From contig JAKPQU010000092.1 of NCBI GenBank assembly GCA_029555925.1, positions 1 to 13,747 on the forward strand: a stretch of 13,747 nt of DNA, written 5' to 3'. How positions within the stretch are numbered: position 1 is the stretch's first letter; every line of letters begins with the position of its first letter. This stretch comes from Bacillota bacterium (GTDB lineage: Bacteria > Eremiobacterota > SpSt-956 > JAKJGF01). This document shows, piece after piece, positions 5,466 to 12,791 of this stretch. The position numbers were made by a program, and so were the translations under genes. The notes under the pieces are model-generated. The model was not told the origin of the DNA and searched no databases. It saw only the letters and a program-made list of their open reading frames with translations.

Positions 5466-8144
5466 TTAAGCTGCTATTAAATAGTTAATTTCTTTTATCA
5501 TTTCTTCAAACCTTCCACCGAAAACCTTCTTTGCCCTTCCAAGTCCACCCTGTCTTTCAAAAAGAGGAATTATATTAAAATCCTCAATATCTATGGTAAG
5601 ATTCTCTATGAGATGAGCCCTTATAAAGCCTATCCATTTAAGCTGTGTTTCATCAAAACAGTGTTTCTCCGTCAGTTTAGAAACAGCCCTTTCAACCCTC
5701 TCTTCAGCAGTTAAAATATCTTCCTGAGACCTGGCGGCATGTTTTACCATAGAAATAATATCTGCAAGGGCTTTATTGTAAACCACTTTATGGGCTTTCT
5801 GAAGATCTTTTTCAGGGAAACGATTTATAGATAATTTATCTCTCAACTGATTTAATACATCAGTTCTCCACTCTTTCGGCCTTGAAAGTAAAATCTTGAG
5901 AGATTCTATCTCGTCTTCATGGTCTCTTACAAATCGCGAAAATTCTTCAAGGTAATCTGCAGGCTTCAAATATTTATCTCCTGCCCTGAAAAGAATTTCG
6001 GAGGAAACAGAATCTCTCACTTCATGGCCTACAAGGAAAGCTTTCTTCACTCTCTGATAGACACATAAAAGATGCTGAAAATTTTTATCTCTCAGAATCT
6101 TCATGGTATTTAAGAAATTATCTTTAATCTTTTTCGGAAGTTCCGATGCAAATTTACTTAAATCTCCGCCGGGAATATAAGAAGCAAGCTGTTCTACTAC
6201 ATTCCCCGGCAGATCTTTGCTTATTCTGTGAAGCCTTTTTATAAGCACTTTTGTATAATAATCTCTGTCATTATTCTGATAAATATGTTCAATAACCGCC
6301 TCAATCGACAAAATTTCTTTTTGCGGAGGATCTATGGTAAATTCATTCGTATTTCTGAAATATTCTATGAGAGAGCCGTTAAAGCAATCGAAAATAGTGA
6401 AATGGGTCTTATTTATTTCAGGGCAGAGCCTTGTTCCTCTTCCCAGCATCTGAACCCAGAGAATTCTCGATTTCACGGGTCGTAAGAATACGATAAATTC
6501 AACGGACGGTATGTCCACTCCGGTAGATAACATATCGACTGTAACTGCCACTTTCGGTTCGGGTCTGTTGCGAAATTCCCTTATTCTCTGGAGCGGCCTG
6601 TCTACAGTGGGACTTCCTGTTATCTTCTGAACAAAATCATCTCCCCTGTTAAAAATCTCCCTGCAAAGACTGACAATTCTGTCGGCATGGGAGATATGGG
6701 GCAGATCATTTACGGCAAAAATCAAAATCTTCGGGAAATGTCCCCTCTCTTCTTCATGTTTCAGTGCATATTTAAAAATTTCTTCCAATATTTTTCTGTT
6801 ACATTCGGGAACTGTAATATCTTTTTCAATGTCTTCGGAAGAAAAATTCCTTTCATCTTCCAGTTCGTCATATATTTCTATTCCTGTTTCCCTGTCTACC
6901 TTTATAACACTTTCTCCTTCTCTTAAAAAAGCACCTTTAATCCTTATGTCAGATTTTATACTGACTGCTTCGTAATCTACAAGGAAACCGTCACTGATGG
7001 CCTGTTCTACGGTATAGCGGTATATTACTTCATTGAACATTGTGAGGGAATGAGGTGCAGGTGTGGCGGTAAGTCCTATTTTTATCGCGTCGAAATATTC
7101 TATGACATTTCTCCATACACTTGATTCTTTAGACGTATATCCCCTGTGACACTCATCTGCTATAATCACATCAAAGGCATGAACAGGAATATCCAGTTTA
7201 TCTCCGTCACATTCTTCGTCTCTGTCTCCTTCCGAAAAATAAACAGAGTCTCTTCCGAAAAGATTTATTGCCATTCTCTGTATTGTGGAAACATAGACAA
7301 AGGTGTGACTTATTCCGGGAGAAGTCAGATAGGAAGAAGGTAAAACATTCGGGTCGAAAGGTTCTGTTTCGTCAAAATCTTCCCTTTGAAATTTCTGGCT
7401 ATAAATCTCATATTCACCGGTAAATTTATTGCCTCCCGGTGTATTAAAAGAAGTAAAAGTTCTTACTGCCTGTGCTGCAAGAGATTTTCTGTCTACGAGA
7501 AACAGAATTCTTTTTGCCACGCCGGATTTAAGTAAACGGTAAATCTGTGCAACAACAGTGAATGTTTTTCCTGTTCCTGTTGCCATTCCCAGAAGCATTG
7601 CTCTTTTCCTGCCGGTAATGGCTTCTTCTATTTTATTTATAGCTTCTTTCTGATAATACCTTAATCCTTCGATATTGACAGGATTAATTTTAAACCACCC
7701 ATAATTTCTCTCAAGAGAAAAAAATTCTGCCAGTGCATCAGGTGTATGGAAAGTCGAGATTTTTCTTGATACAAATCTTTCATCCCGCACATCGGCGAAA
7801 TGAATAACTTCTCCGTTTGTGGAATAAAGGAAAGGAACGCGATAACCGTTCCATCTGCCCGAGCCGTAAAAGGCGCCCCGTGAATATCTTTTGGCCTGTT
7901 CCAGCACATTTTGGGGCGAAGTGGAAACCTTTTTCGCTTCTATTATACCGAGAAACTTACCCTTTACGAAAAGGGCATAATCTGCCGGCCCCTTTGCGGT
8001 AGGATATTCTTCCACTGCATGACAGGTAAGAGACTCCTTCTGAAGCGTATCGGAATATTTCACGATACCCCATCGAAGCTCTTTAAGTTTTTTATCTATT
8101 CTGTTTTTTCTTGTCTGCCACTCATATTCTTCCATATAATTCAT
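5466..8144 (-). CDS. hsdR: Type I restriction-modification system endonuclease/translocase subunit HsdR (EcoEI-like)
   Basis: This is the ATP-dependent DNA translocase and nuclease of the type I enzyme. The 892 residues contain, in order: an N-terminal PD-(D/E)XK nuclease ('GPADYALF' with D55, 'GIIEAKK' with E69 and K71); a superfamily 2 helicase with Walker A MATGTGKT (187-194), DECH (330-333), LTATP (358-362) and QMLGRGTR (565-572); and a C-terminal EcoEI_R_C-type domain ending with 'LTAEERVERA', 'QLKWIGFIRAHL' and 'GGLGRAKKVFGG'. All catalytic motifs are present. The length fits the EcoEI/EcoAI (type IB) class and is shorter than EcoKI. ATG at 8142-8144 has AAGGG six bases upstream and overlaps the preceding TPR gene by 23 bases. 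ATG at 8135 is an alternative without a good ribosome site. The overlap implies cotranscription and probably translational coupling. Confidence 0.96.
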   Translation of the reverse strand: MNYMEEYEWQTRKNRIDKKLKELRWGIVKYSDTLQKESLTCHAVEEYPTAKGPADYALFVKGKFLGIIEAKKVSTSPQNVLEQAKRYSRGAFYGSGRWNGYRVPFLYSTNGEVIHFADVRDERFVSRKISTFHTPDALAEFFSLERNYGWFKINPVNIEGLRYYQKEAINKIEEAITGRKRAMLLGMATGTGKTFTVVAQIYRLLKSGVAKRILFLVDRKSLAAQAVRTFTSFNTPGGNKFTGEYEIYSQKFQREDFDETEPFDPNVLPSSYLTSPGISHTFVYVSTIQRMAINLFGRDSVYFSEGDRDEECDGDKLDIPVHAFDVIIADECHRGYTSKESSVWRNVIEYFDAIKIGLTATPAPHSLTMFNEVIYRYTVEQAISDGFLVDYEAVSIKSDIRIKGAFLREGESVIKVDRETGIEIYDELEDERNFSSEDIEKDITVPECNRKILEEIFKYALKHEEERGHFPKILIFAVNDLPHISHADRIVSLCREIFNRGDDFVQKITGSPTVDRPLQRIREFRNRPEPKVAVTVDMLSTGVDIPSVEFIVFLRPVKSRILWVQMLGRGTRLCPEINKTHFTIFDCFNGSLIEYFRNTNEFTIDPPQKEILSIEAVIEHIYQNNDRDYYTKVLIKRLHRISKDLPGNVVEQLASYIPGGDLSKFASELPKKIKDNFLNTMKILRDKNFQHLLCVYQRVKKAFLVGHEVRDSVSSEILFRAGDKYLKPADYLEEFSRFVRDHEDEIESLKILLSRPKEWRTDVLNQLRDKLSINRFPEKDLQKAHKVVYNKALADIISMVKHAARSQEDILTAEERVERAVSKLTEKHCFDETQLKWIGFIRAHLIENLTIDIEDFNIIPLFERQGGLGRAKKVFGGRFEEMIKEINYLIAA

Positions 8145-11100
8145 TCAGAACCCTTGCCGATTCAAGGCGAACTCTTTTATCTTTATCTTCAAGGCCTCTG
8201 TCCAGAAAGGTAAATACACTGTCTTTATTCAGTCTGTTAAGGTTTGAGCCGGTCAGTTTAATGGCTTCCATCCTTACGGAACCGTCGGAATCACTCAGAA
8301 GTTTCTCTATATATTTACTGACATCCCTGTTTTTAATCTTAAGGGCTAACTTTTCAGGTAATTTTACAGTGCCTCCTACAGTAATGCTGCCGGTTATTTC
8401 ATTTCTGGACAGTACAGCAAGGGAAGGATAAAATTTTTCAGTAAGTCTCTTTATGTAAAGTCTCATTGAAGGACTGCAGAGAACTACTGGCACTATACCC
8501 TTTTTGACAAAATCTTTTATTGCCTCGCCGAAAGCTGTAAGAATATTCTTTTCCGTGGAAGGATCTAAAAAGAGGTAAGAACTGTAATCGTCTTTTCTGA
8601 CAGATTCAATGATAATCTTCTCCAGGTCAGGTTCTATGGTCATAACCGTTATTATACCGTTAGAATCCCTGTATTCACTGCATATATAGGTGCTTAAATT
8701 TCTCCTCACATATTCTGTCAGCCTGTCAGTATCTTTTGTAATTTTCGCATAATTACCGAGTGTTTCAAGTATTGTAACAATATCTCTTATAGATATTTTT
8801 TCTCTGAGTAAATTTACGAGAACCTCTCTTATTTCTCCGAGGGTAAATAGAGAAGGATATATTTCCTTTATCAGTGCAGGACGGGATTTTTTTACAGATT
8901 CCAGAACTTCTTTAACATACTGTCTGTCAATAAATTCATAGGCATAGGCATGGAGTATCTCTTTAATCTTTGTTGCCATAACACTGATGGGTTCGAAAAT
9001 AATACAGCCCAGATCCTCTGCTTTTTCCTGTTGATCCTGCGTAATCCACAGAGACACACCATAGGTGTTATCAATATATCTAATGCCTTTGAGGAGATTC
9101 AAAGAATCCTGCGGGCCTACGGCAAGTAAGCTATTAAGGACAAGTTCTCCTGTTGTAATTTCTGCATCTTTAATTTTAATTACATACATATCAGGTTCCA
9201 GATTCAGATTATCTGTAAAATATATATCAGGTATAACAACACCGAGGTCCATGGCAACCTGTTTTTTTATAAAACCTGTATGTTCCATAAATTTATTCCC
9301 ATATTTTGTAGCCTGATTTGGGTCCACAAGGGCAAGGAGGTCATGACCCAGTTCTATAGATATACTTTTAACTGTCATGAGATTGAATATCTGTTCCATG
9401 TCTTTTCTTAAAAATTCAGGAGCAGGCAGGGCAGGAGCACTTTTAGTCTCAGATTTTTCTTCTTTTGTTCCCGGATATTTTTTTCTTATTTCGGTAAGAT
9501 CTGCCAGAATGGTTTCTTTATCAAAAGTACCGGGGAAATATTGAAAGGAATTAATAAGCCAGAGAGTTTTATCCAGAAATTTATCAAGATCTTCTTTCAG
9601 ATTAAGCTCACCCATAAGAATACAGAGTCTGTAACAGAGAACCGGTTCCAGAAATCTGATGAAATTCCTGGCTCTTTCAATCATTTCTCTGGTCTTATAA
9701 AGATCTCCCAGATCTTTATAACAGAGAGCCATAAACGCATAGGTTTCACCTTTAAATTCTTCTACTGCATTACTCTTTTTAAATTCCTCTATGGCCCGGT
9801 CAAAAAAGCCCCGGCAATAATAGCATAACCCCATATATAAATGAATAATGCCCATGTTTTCAGGAGTTGATGCAAGTTCATAGAGACATTCTTCTACTTT
9901 TTTATAATCGCCGAGTCTTGTGTAAAATTCAGAAAGGAGGAAATTAAAACCTGACAGAGAGCGGTCTTCTGATAATAATTTTCTTACTGTATCATAATCT
10001 TTTTCTTCCAGTAAACAATCTATATAAAGTTTATAAGCAAGCCTTGAATAAGGTGACAGATTAAATGCCTGAAAATAACTCTCCAGAGTTCTGTCTCTGT
10101 CTCCCATCTGCCTGTAAATATTGCCTGCCTGTATGTAATATTCGCTTTTTTTATTGACAGAGATACATTCTTCTATCTGTTTTAACCCATTAACATAATC
10201 CTTTTTAAAATAATAAAGATGAGAAAAACCGGCACATGCAAGCTCTCTGTCACGTTCAAGGAGTCCCCTGAAACATTCCTCACCTTTATCTTTCTGCCCG
10301 TCTGAAAGATATGTGAGACCAAGATTATAAAGATGTTCCGGCTCATCTGAAATCTTAATGAGCTTCTCCAGAATATCTATTTCAGATTTAAAATCCATTT
10401 TCAGCCAGTAAATATAACAAAGCCTTTTTAAATTATCCAGATTATCAGGGTTGACAGAAAGACGTAATACACAGACTTCTTTTTCTATATCTATATTTTC
10501 GTCTTCCAGTTTCAGCACTTCTTCATAATGTTTAAGGGCAAGCGTAAAAATACCTCTTTTAAAATATAATTTACCGAGTAGACTGTGGGCAGAAGAAAAG
10601 CCCGGTTTAAAATCCAGTGCTTTAACCAGTTCTTCTATAGATTTAGCTAAATTATTTATTGAATAATAAGCATTACCTTTACAGAAGTGATAATCAGAAG
10701 CAAGGTCATTCCATTCTTCATCATCCAGTCTGTCTTTAAAAGCAAAATCCGTTTCGGCACTTTTCTCATAGACCCTGTTCGAAGATATATAATCTGATTT
10801 TTGAAATAAGGTTAAACCTGTTTTGAATTCTTCAAAGCCATCCTTTTCTTTGCCCTGTCTGTAATAACATAACCCCAGGCCGAAGTAAAAAGGAGAAAAA
10901 TATTTATATGTATCTATAGCTTCCCTGTAATGCTTCTCTCCCAGCTCGGCTTTACCTGAGAAGAGATATACAAGACCGATATTATAACGGCTTATCCTGT
11001 CCGAAGAATTCACATCAAGGGCTTTATGATAATAATTAAGAGCTTCACCGAAGTTTTTCTTTACAAGCCATATATTGCCAAGTCCCCTGAGAGCATATAC

Positions 11101-11556
11101 ATCTTCCGGATTTTTCTCAAGAGCCATACTGTGATATTTTGCTGCTTCTATAAATTTTTTCAGTCTGAAACAGGTTTTGCCGAGAGCATTAAGAGCATAT
11201 ATATCACTGCTGTTAGCCTCTATTGCTTTCAAAAAATGTTCCTGTCCTTTATCCAGTTTCCCCTGTTCAAAATAAATATTGCCAAGATTATAATGAACTT
11301 CTCCGTAATCGGGATCAAGCTCCAGAGCTTTATTATAATATTTAAAAGCTTCATCCAGATTTCCTCGAAAATGATTTATTCTGCCGAGCTTAAAGAATAA
11401 TTTTTTGTCTATTTCTCCTTTCTGCAGAAGAAGACTGTATTTTTTATATTCTTCATCCAGATTATAAACACCGGGATTGTAGAACCTGTTTTCATTGTTT
11501 AATTCTTTCTCTGAATTTGATGAAATGTCTTTCTGAAAATTTTCATCTAATGACAT
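8122..11556 (-). CDS. TPR protein fused to an FlhA (FHIPEP) C-terminal cytosolic domain and HEAT-like repeats
   Basis: A 1144-residue protein with no membrane segment or signal peptide. Residues about 35-660 are TPRs; the first repeats (about 50-220) are canonical ('YNLGNIYFEQGKLDKGQEHFLKAIE'), later ones diverged. A charged linker (690-715) leads to about 728-1063, which matches the whole FlhA/SctV cytosolic domain: 'ISIELGHDLLALVD', 'ELGVVIPDI' type sequence (MDLGVVIPDIYFTDNL), 'YVIKIKDAEITTGEL', 'LGEIREVLVNLLREKISIRDIVTILETLGNYA', 'LTEYVRRNL', and 'VLCSPSMRLYIKRL' up to 'VLSRNEI'. The last 70 residues look like HEAT repeats ('SDGSVRMEAIKL', 'DKDKRVRLESARVLNEL'). In FlhA this domain docks export chaperones; the eight-helix membrane half is absent here and replaced by TPRs. 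GTG at 11560-11562 could add two residues, but ATG at 11556 has a GGGGGAG at proper distance. No other secretion gene is visible. Function unknown. Confidence 0.88.
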   Translation of the reverse strand: MSLDENFQKDISSNSEKELNNENRFYNPGVYNLDEEYKKYSLLLQKGEIDKKLFFKLGRINHFRGNLDEAFKYYNKALELDPDYGEVHYNLGNIYFEQGKLDKGQEHFLKAIEANSSDIYALNALGKTCFRLKKFIEAAKYHSMALEKNPEDVYALRGLGNIWLVKKNFGEALNYYHKALDVNSSDRISRYNIGLVYLFSGKAELGEKHYREAIDTYKYFSPFYFGLGLCYYRQGKEKDGFEEFKTGLTLFQKSDYISSNRVYEKSAETDFAFKDRLDDEEWNDLASDYHFCKGNAYYSINNLAKSIEELVKALDFKPGFSSAHSLLGKLYFKRGIFTLALKHYEEVLKLEDENIDIEKEVCVLRLSVNPDNLDNLKRLCYIYWLKMDFKSEIDILEKLIKISDEPEHLYNLGLTYLSDGQKDKGEECFRGLLERDRELACAGFSHLYYFKKDYVNGLKQIEECISVNKKSEYYIQAGNIYRQMGDRDRTLESYFQAFNLSPYSRLAYKLYIDCLLEEKDYDTVRKLLSEDRSLSGFNFLLSEFYTRLGDYKKVEECLYELASTPENMGIIHLYMGLCYYCRGFFDRAIEEFKKSNAVEEFKGETYAFMALCYKDLGDLYKTREMIERARNFIRFLEPVLCYRLCILMGELNLKEDLDKFLDKTLWLINSFQYFPGTFDKETILADLTEIRKKYPGTKEEKSETKSAPALPAPEFLRKDMEQIFNLMTVKSISIELGHDLLALVDPNQATKYGNKFMEHTGFIKKQVAMDLGVVIPDIYFTDNLNLEPDMYVIKIKDAEITTGELVLNSLLAVGPQDSLNLLKGIRYIDNTYGVSLWITQDQQEKAEDLGCIIFEPISVMATKIKEILHAYAYEFIDRQYVKEVLESVKKSRPALIKEIYPSLFTLGEIREVLVNLLREKISIRDIVTILETLGNYAKITKDTDRLTEYVRRNLSTYICSEYRDSNGIITVMTIEPDLEKIIIESVRKDDYSSYLFLDPSTEKNILTAFGEAIKDFVKKGIVPVVLCSPSMRLYIKRLTEKFYPSLAVLSRNEITGSITVGGTVKLPEKLALKIKNRDVSKYIEKLLSDSDGSVRMEAIKLTGSNLNRLNKDSVFTFLDRGLEDKDKRVRLESARVLNELYGRI

Positions 11557-11575
11557 AAACACTCCCCCTGTGAAT

Positions 11576-11603
11576 CGTGACGCGTCACGCGTAACGCGTA
11601 ACG
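11576..11603. repeat. Intergenic tandem heptamer array (CGTNACG)4
   Basis: Four heptamers CGTGACG, CGTCACG, CGTAACG, CGTAACG follow one another without gap, preceded by 'gaat' as at 1762-1765 and followed by 'agagaatcgttaatcacgtaac', which may be a decayed extension. It lies just upstream of the ribosome binding site of the TPR-FlhA gene in the divergent region shared with the pfkB-type gene. One heptamer (CGTCACG) departs from the CGTRACG consensus. Confidence 0.85.
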
Positions 11604-11750
11604 AGAGAATCGTTAATCACGTAACCTTATAAAATTCGCCCTGATTTATAAAATATCCTTTAGAGAAGTGAAGGTAAAAAGTTTCCAGGGAAGAAAATAA
11701 TATAGTGAGTCGTGAATAAAATAAGGCATTATTATGAGAGGAAATAATAA
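11604..11750. other. Divergent intergenic region between the TPR-FlhA gene and the sugar kinase gene
   Basis: This AT-rich stretch must hold promoters for both directions, but I see no strong match. A weak minus-strand candidate (TTTACC, 17 bases, TATTTT) lies around 11650-11680. A plus-strand GAGAGG (11736-11741) serves as ribosome binding site for the kinase. No gene is supported. Confidence 0.4.
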
Positions 11751-12647
11751 ATGAAAAAGATATATACAATAGGAGAAACAGTCCTGGATATTATATTCAA
11801 AAACAGGCAACCGGAGAAAGCGATACCCGGAGGATCTATGTTAAATAGTGCCGTAAGTCTCGGAAGATTGAAGGAACCTGTGTATTTCATTACTGAACTG
11901 GGTAAAGACTTTTCAGGAAACATAATAAAGGATTTTCTCATTGAAAATAATGTGAATACCGATTATATATATGAATATGACGGTAACACTACACTGGCGC
12001 TGGCTTTTCTCGATGAAAATAATAATGCCGAATATAATTTTTATAAACTTCACCCTAAGAAAAGATTTAATATAACTTTTCCTGTAATAAATAAAGGCGA
12101 CATACTTCTATTCGGTTCCTTTATCGCAATAGACAGAGCGGTAAGAAGTAAAATAGTAAAATTCCTCTCGAAAGCAAAAGAAAAAGAGGCGATTATTGTT
12201 TATGACCCGAATTTCAGAAAACCCCATTTGCATGAATTGCCGCAAATACTGCCTTTTATTAAGGAAAATATGAAATTTGCCGATATAGTCAAAGGGTCAG
12301 ATGAAGATTTTCAACTCATATTTAATTCATGTGATTCAGAAGAACTTTATAATATTATTAACTGCCGTAATCTCATAATTACAAGAGGAGCAAAAGAGGT
12401 AACGTTAAAGACAAAAGATTTTAAAAAAAATTATCATGTAAACACAGTGGAAATAAAAAGCACCATAGGAGCAGGAGATAATTTTAACGCAGGGATTTTA
12501 TACGGTATAGCCCGATATGATGCTGATATCAATTCGATAGACCGGGACATATGGGACAGAATTATAAAAAATTCTATAACCTTTGCATCTCATGTATGCA
12601 CTACTTATGATAATTATATTACCAGAGAATTTGCAGAACGTTTCTAA
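11751..12647 (+). CDS. PfkB-family (ribokinase-like) carbohydrate kinase
   Basis: A 298-residue cytosolic kinase that should phosphorylate a sugar or sugar-like substrate using ATP. Visible family features: N-terminal 'YTIGETVLDII' (5-15); the substrate-binding GG and N of 'PGGSMLNSAVSLGRL' (26-40); 'YDPNFRKPH' (151-159), common in fructokinase and ketodeoxygluconate kinase relatives; 'KGSDEDF' (181-187); 'LIITRGAKEV' (208-217); and the PfkB signature 'STIGAGDNFNAG' (237-248) with the GAGD anion hole and catalytic aspartate 243. The length is normal for the family. ATG at 11751 has GAGAGG nine bases upstream. The substrate cannot be read from sequence. The next gene on the same strand is an L-arabinokinase-N-like protein 144 bases downstream, suggesting a shared carbohydrate function. 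Confidence 0.92.
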   Translation: MKKIYTIGETVLDIIFKNRQPEKAIPGGSMLNSAVSLGRLKEPVYFITELGKDFSGNIIKDFLIENNVNTDYIYEYDGNTTLALAFLDENNNAEYNFYKLHPKKRFNITFPVINKGDILLFGSFIAIDRAVRSKIVKFLSKAKEKEAIIVYDPNFRKPHLHELPQILPFIKENMKFADIVKGSDEDFQLIFNSCDSEELYNIINCRNLIITRGAKEVTLKTKDFKKNYHVNTVEIKSTIGAGDNFNAGILYGIARYDADINSIDRDIWDRIIKNSITFASHVCTTYDNYITREFAERF

Positions 12648-12652
12648 ATAGT

Positions 12653-12672
12653 CGTAACGCGTGACGGGAGGA
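12653..12672. repeat. Short heptamer array (CGTRACG)2 followed by GGAGGA
   Basis: CGTAACG (12653-12659) and CGTGACG (12660-12666) are followed by GGAGGA (12667-12672), the same end as the array at 1766-1799. It begins six bases after the kinase stop codon. Confidence 0.8.
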
Positions 12673-12692
12673 GACACATCTTCTAACAGACA

Positions 12693-12707
12693 TGACCGGA
12701 GCGGTCA
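12693..12707. other. Small hairpin after the sugar kinase gene
   Basis: TGACCG (12693-12698) and CGGTCA (12702-12707) form a perfect 6-bp stem with loop GAG. No T-run follows, so it is not a standard intrinsic terminator. Confidence 0.5.
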
Positions 12708-12714
12708 CAACCAA

Positions 12715-12763
12715 ATATGAAAATCAACATCCAGTGAAGTTGCAAACTTCATCATTTTCATAT
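12715..12763 (+). promoter_or_regulatory. Two-tier hairpin in the leader of the glycosyltransferase-like gene
   Basis: Outer stem: ATATGAAAAT (12715-12724) with ATTTTCATAT (12754-12763), 10 perfect pairs. Inner stem: TGAAGTT (12735-12741) with AACTTCA (12745-12751), 7 perfect pairs, loop GCA. The two sides between stems are 10 and 2 bases. It ends 28 bases before the ATG at 12792. It could be a leader structure or a repeat; there is no T-run for a terminator. Confidence 0.55.
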
Positions 12764-12791
12764 AAATCTCCATTGAAGAAAGACCAGACAT

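Noticed and set aside
8122..11556. Reading the FlhA domain as evidence of a flagellar operon here
   Set aside because: No other flagellar or type III secretion gene is in the window and the FlhA membrane half is absent.
11557..11562. GTG start for the TPR-FlhA gene
   Set aside because: The purine-rich ribosome site directly abuts the GTG, whereas ATG at 11554-11556 has normal spacing.
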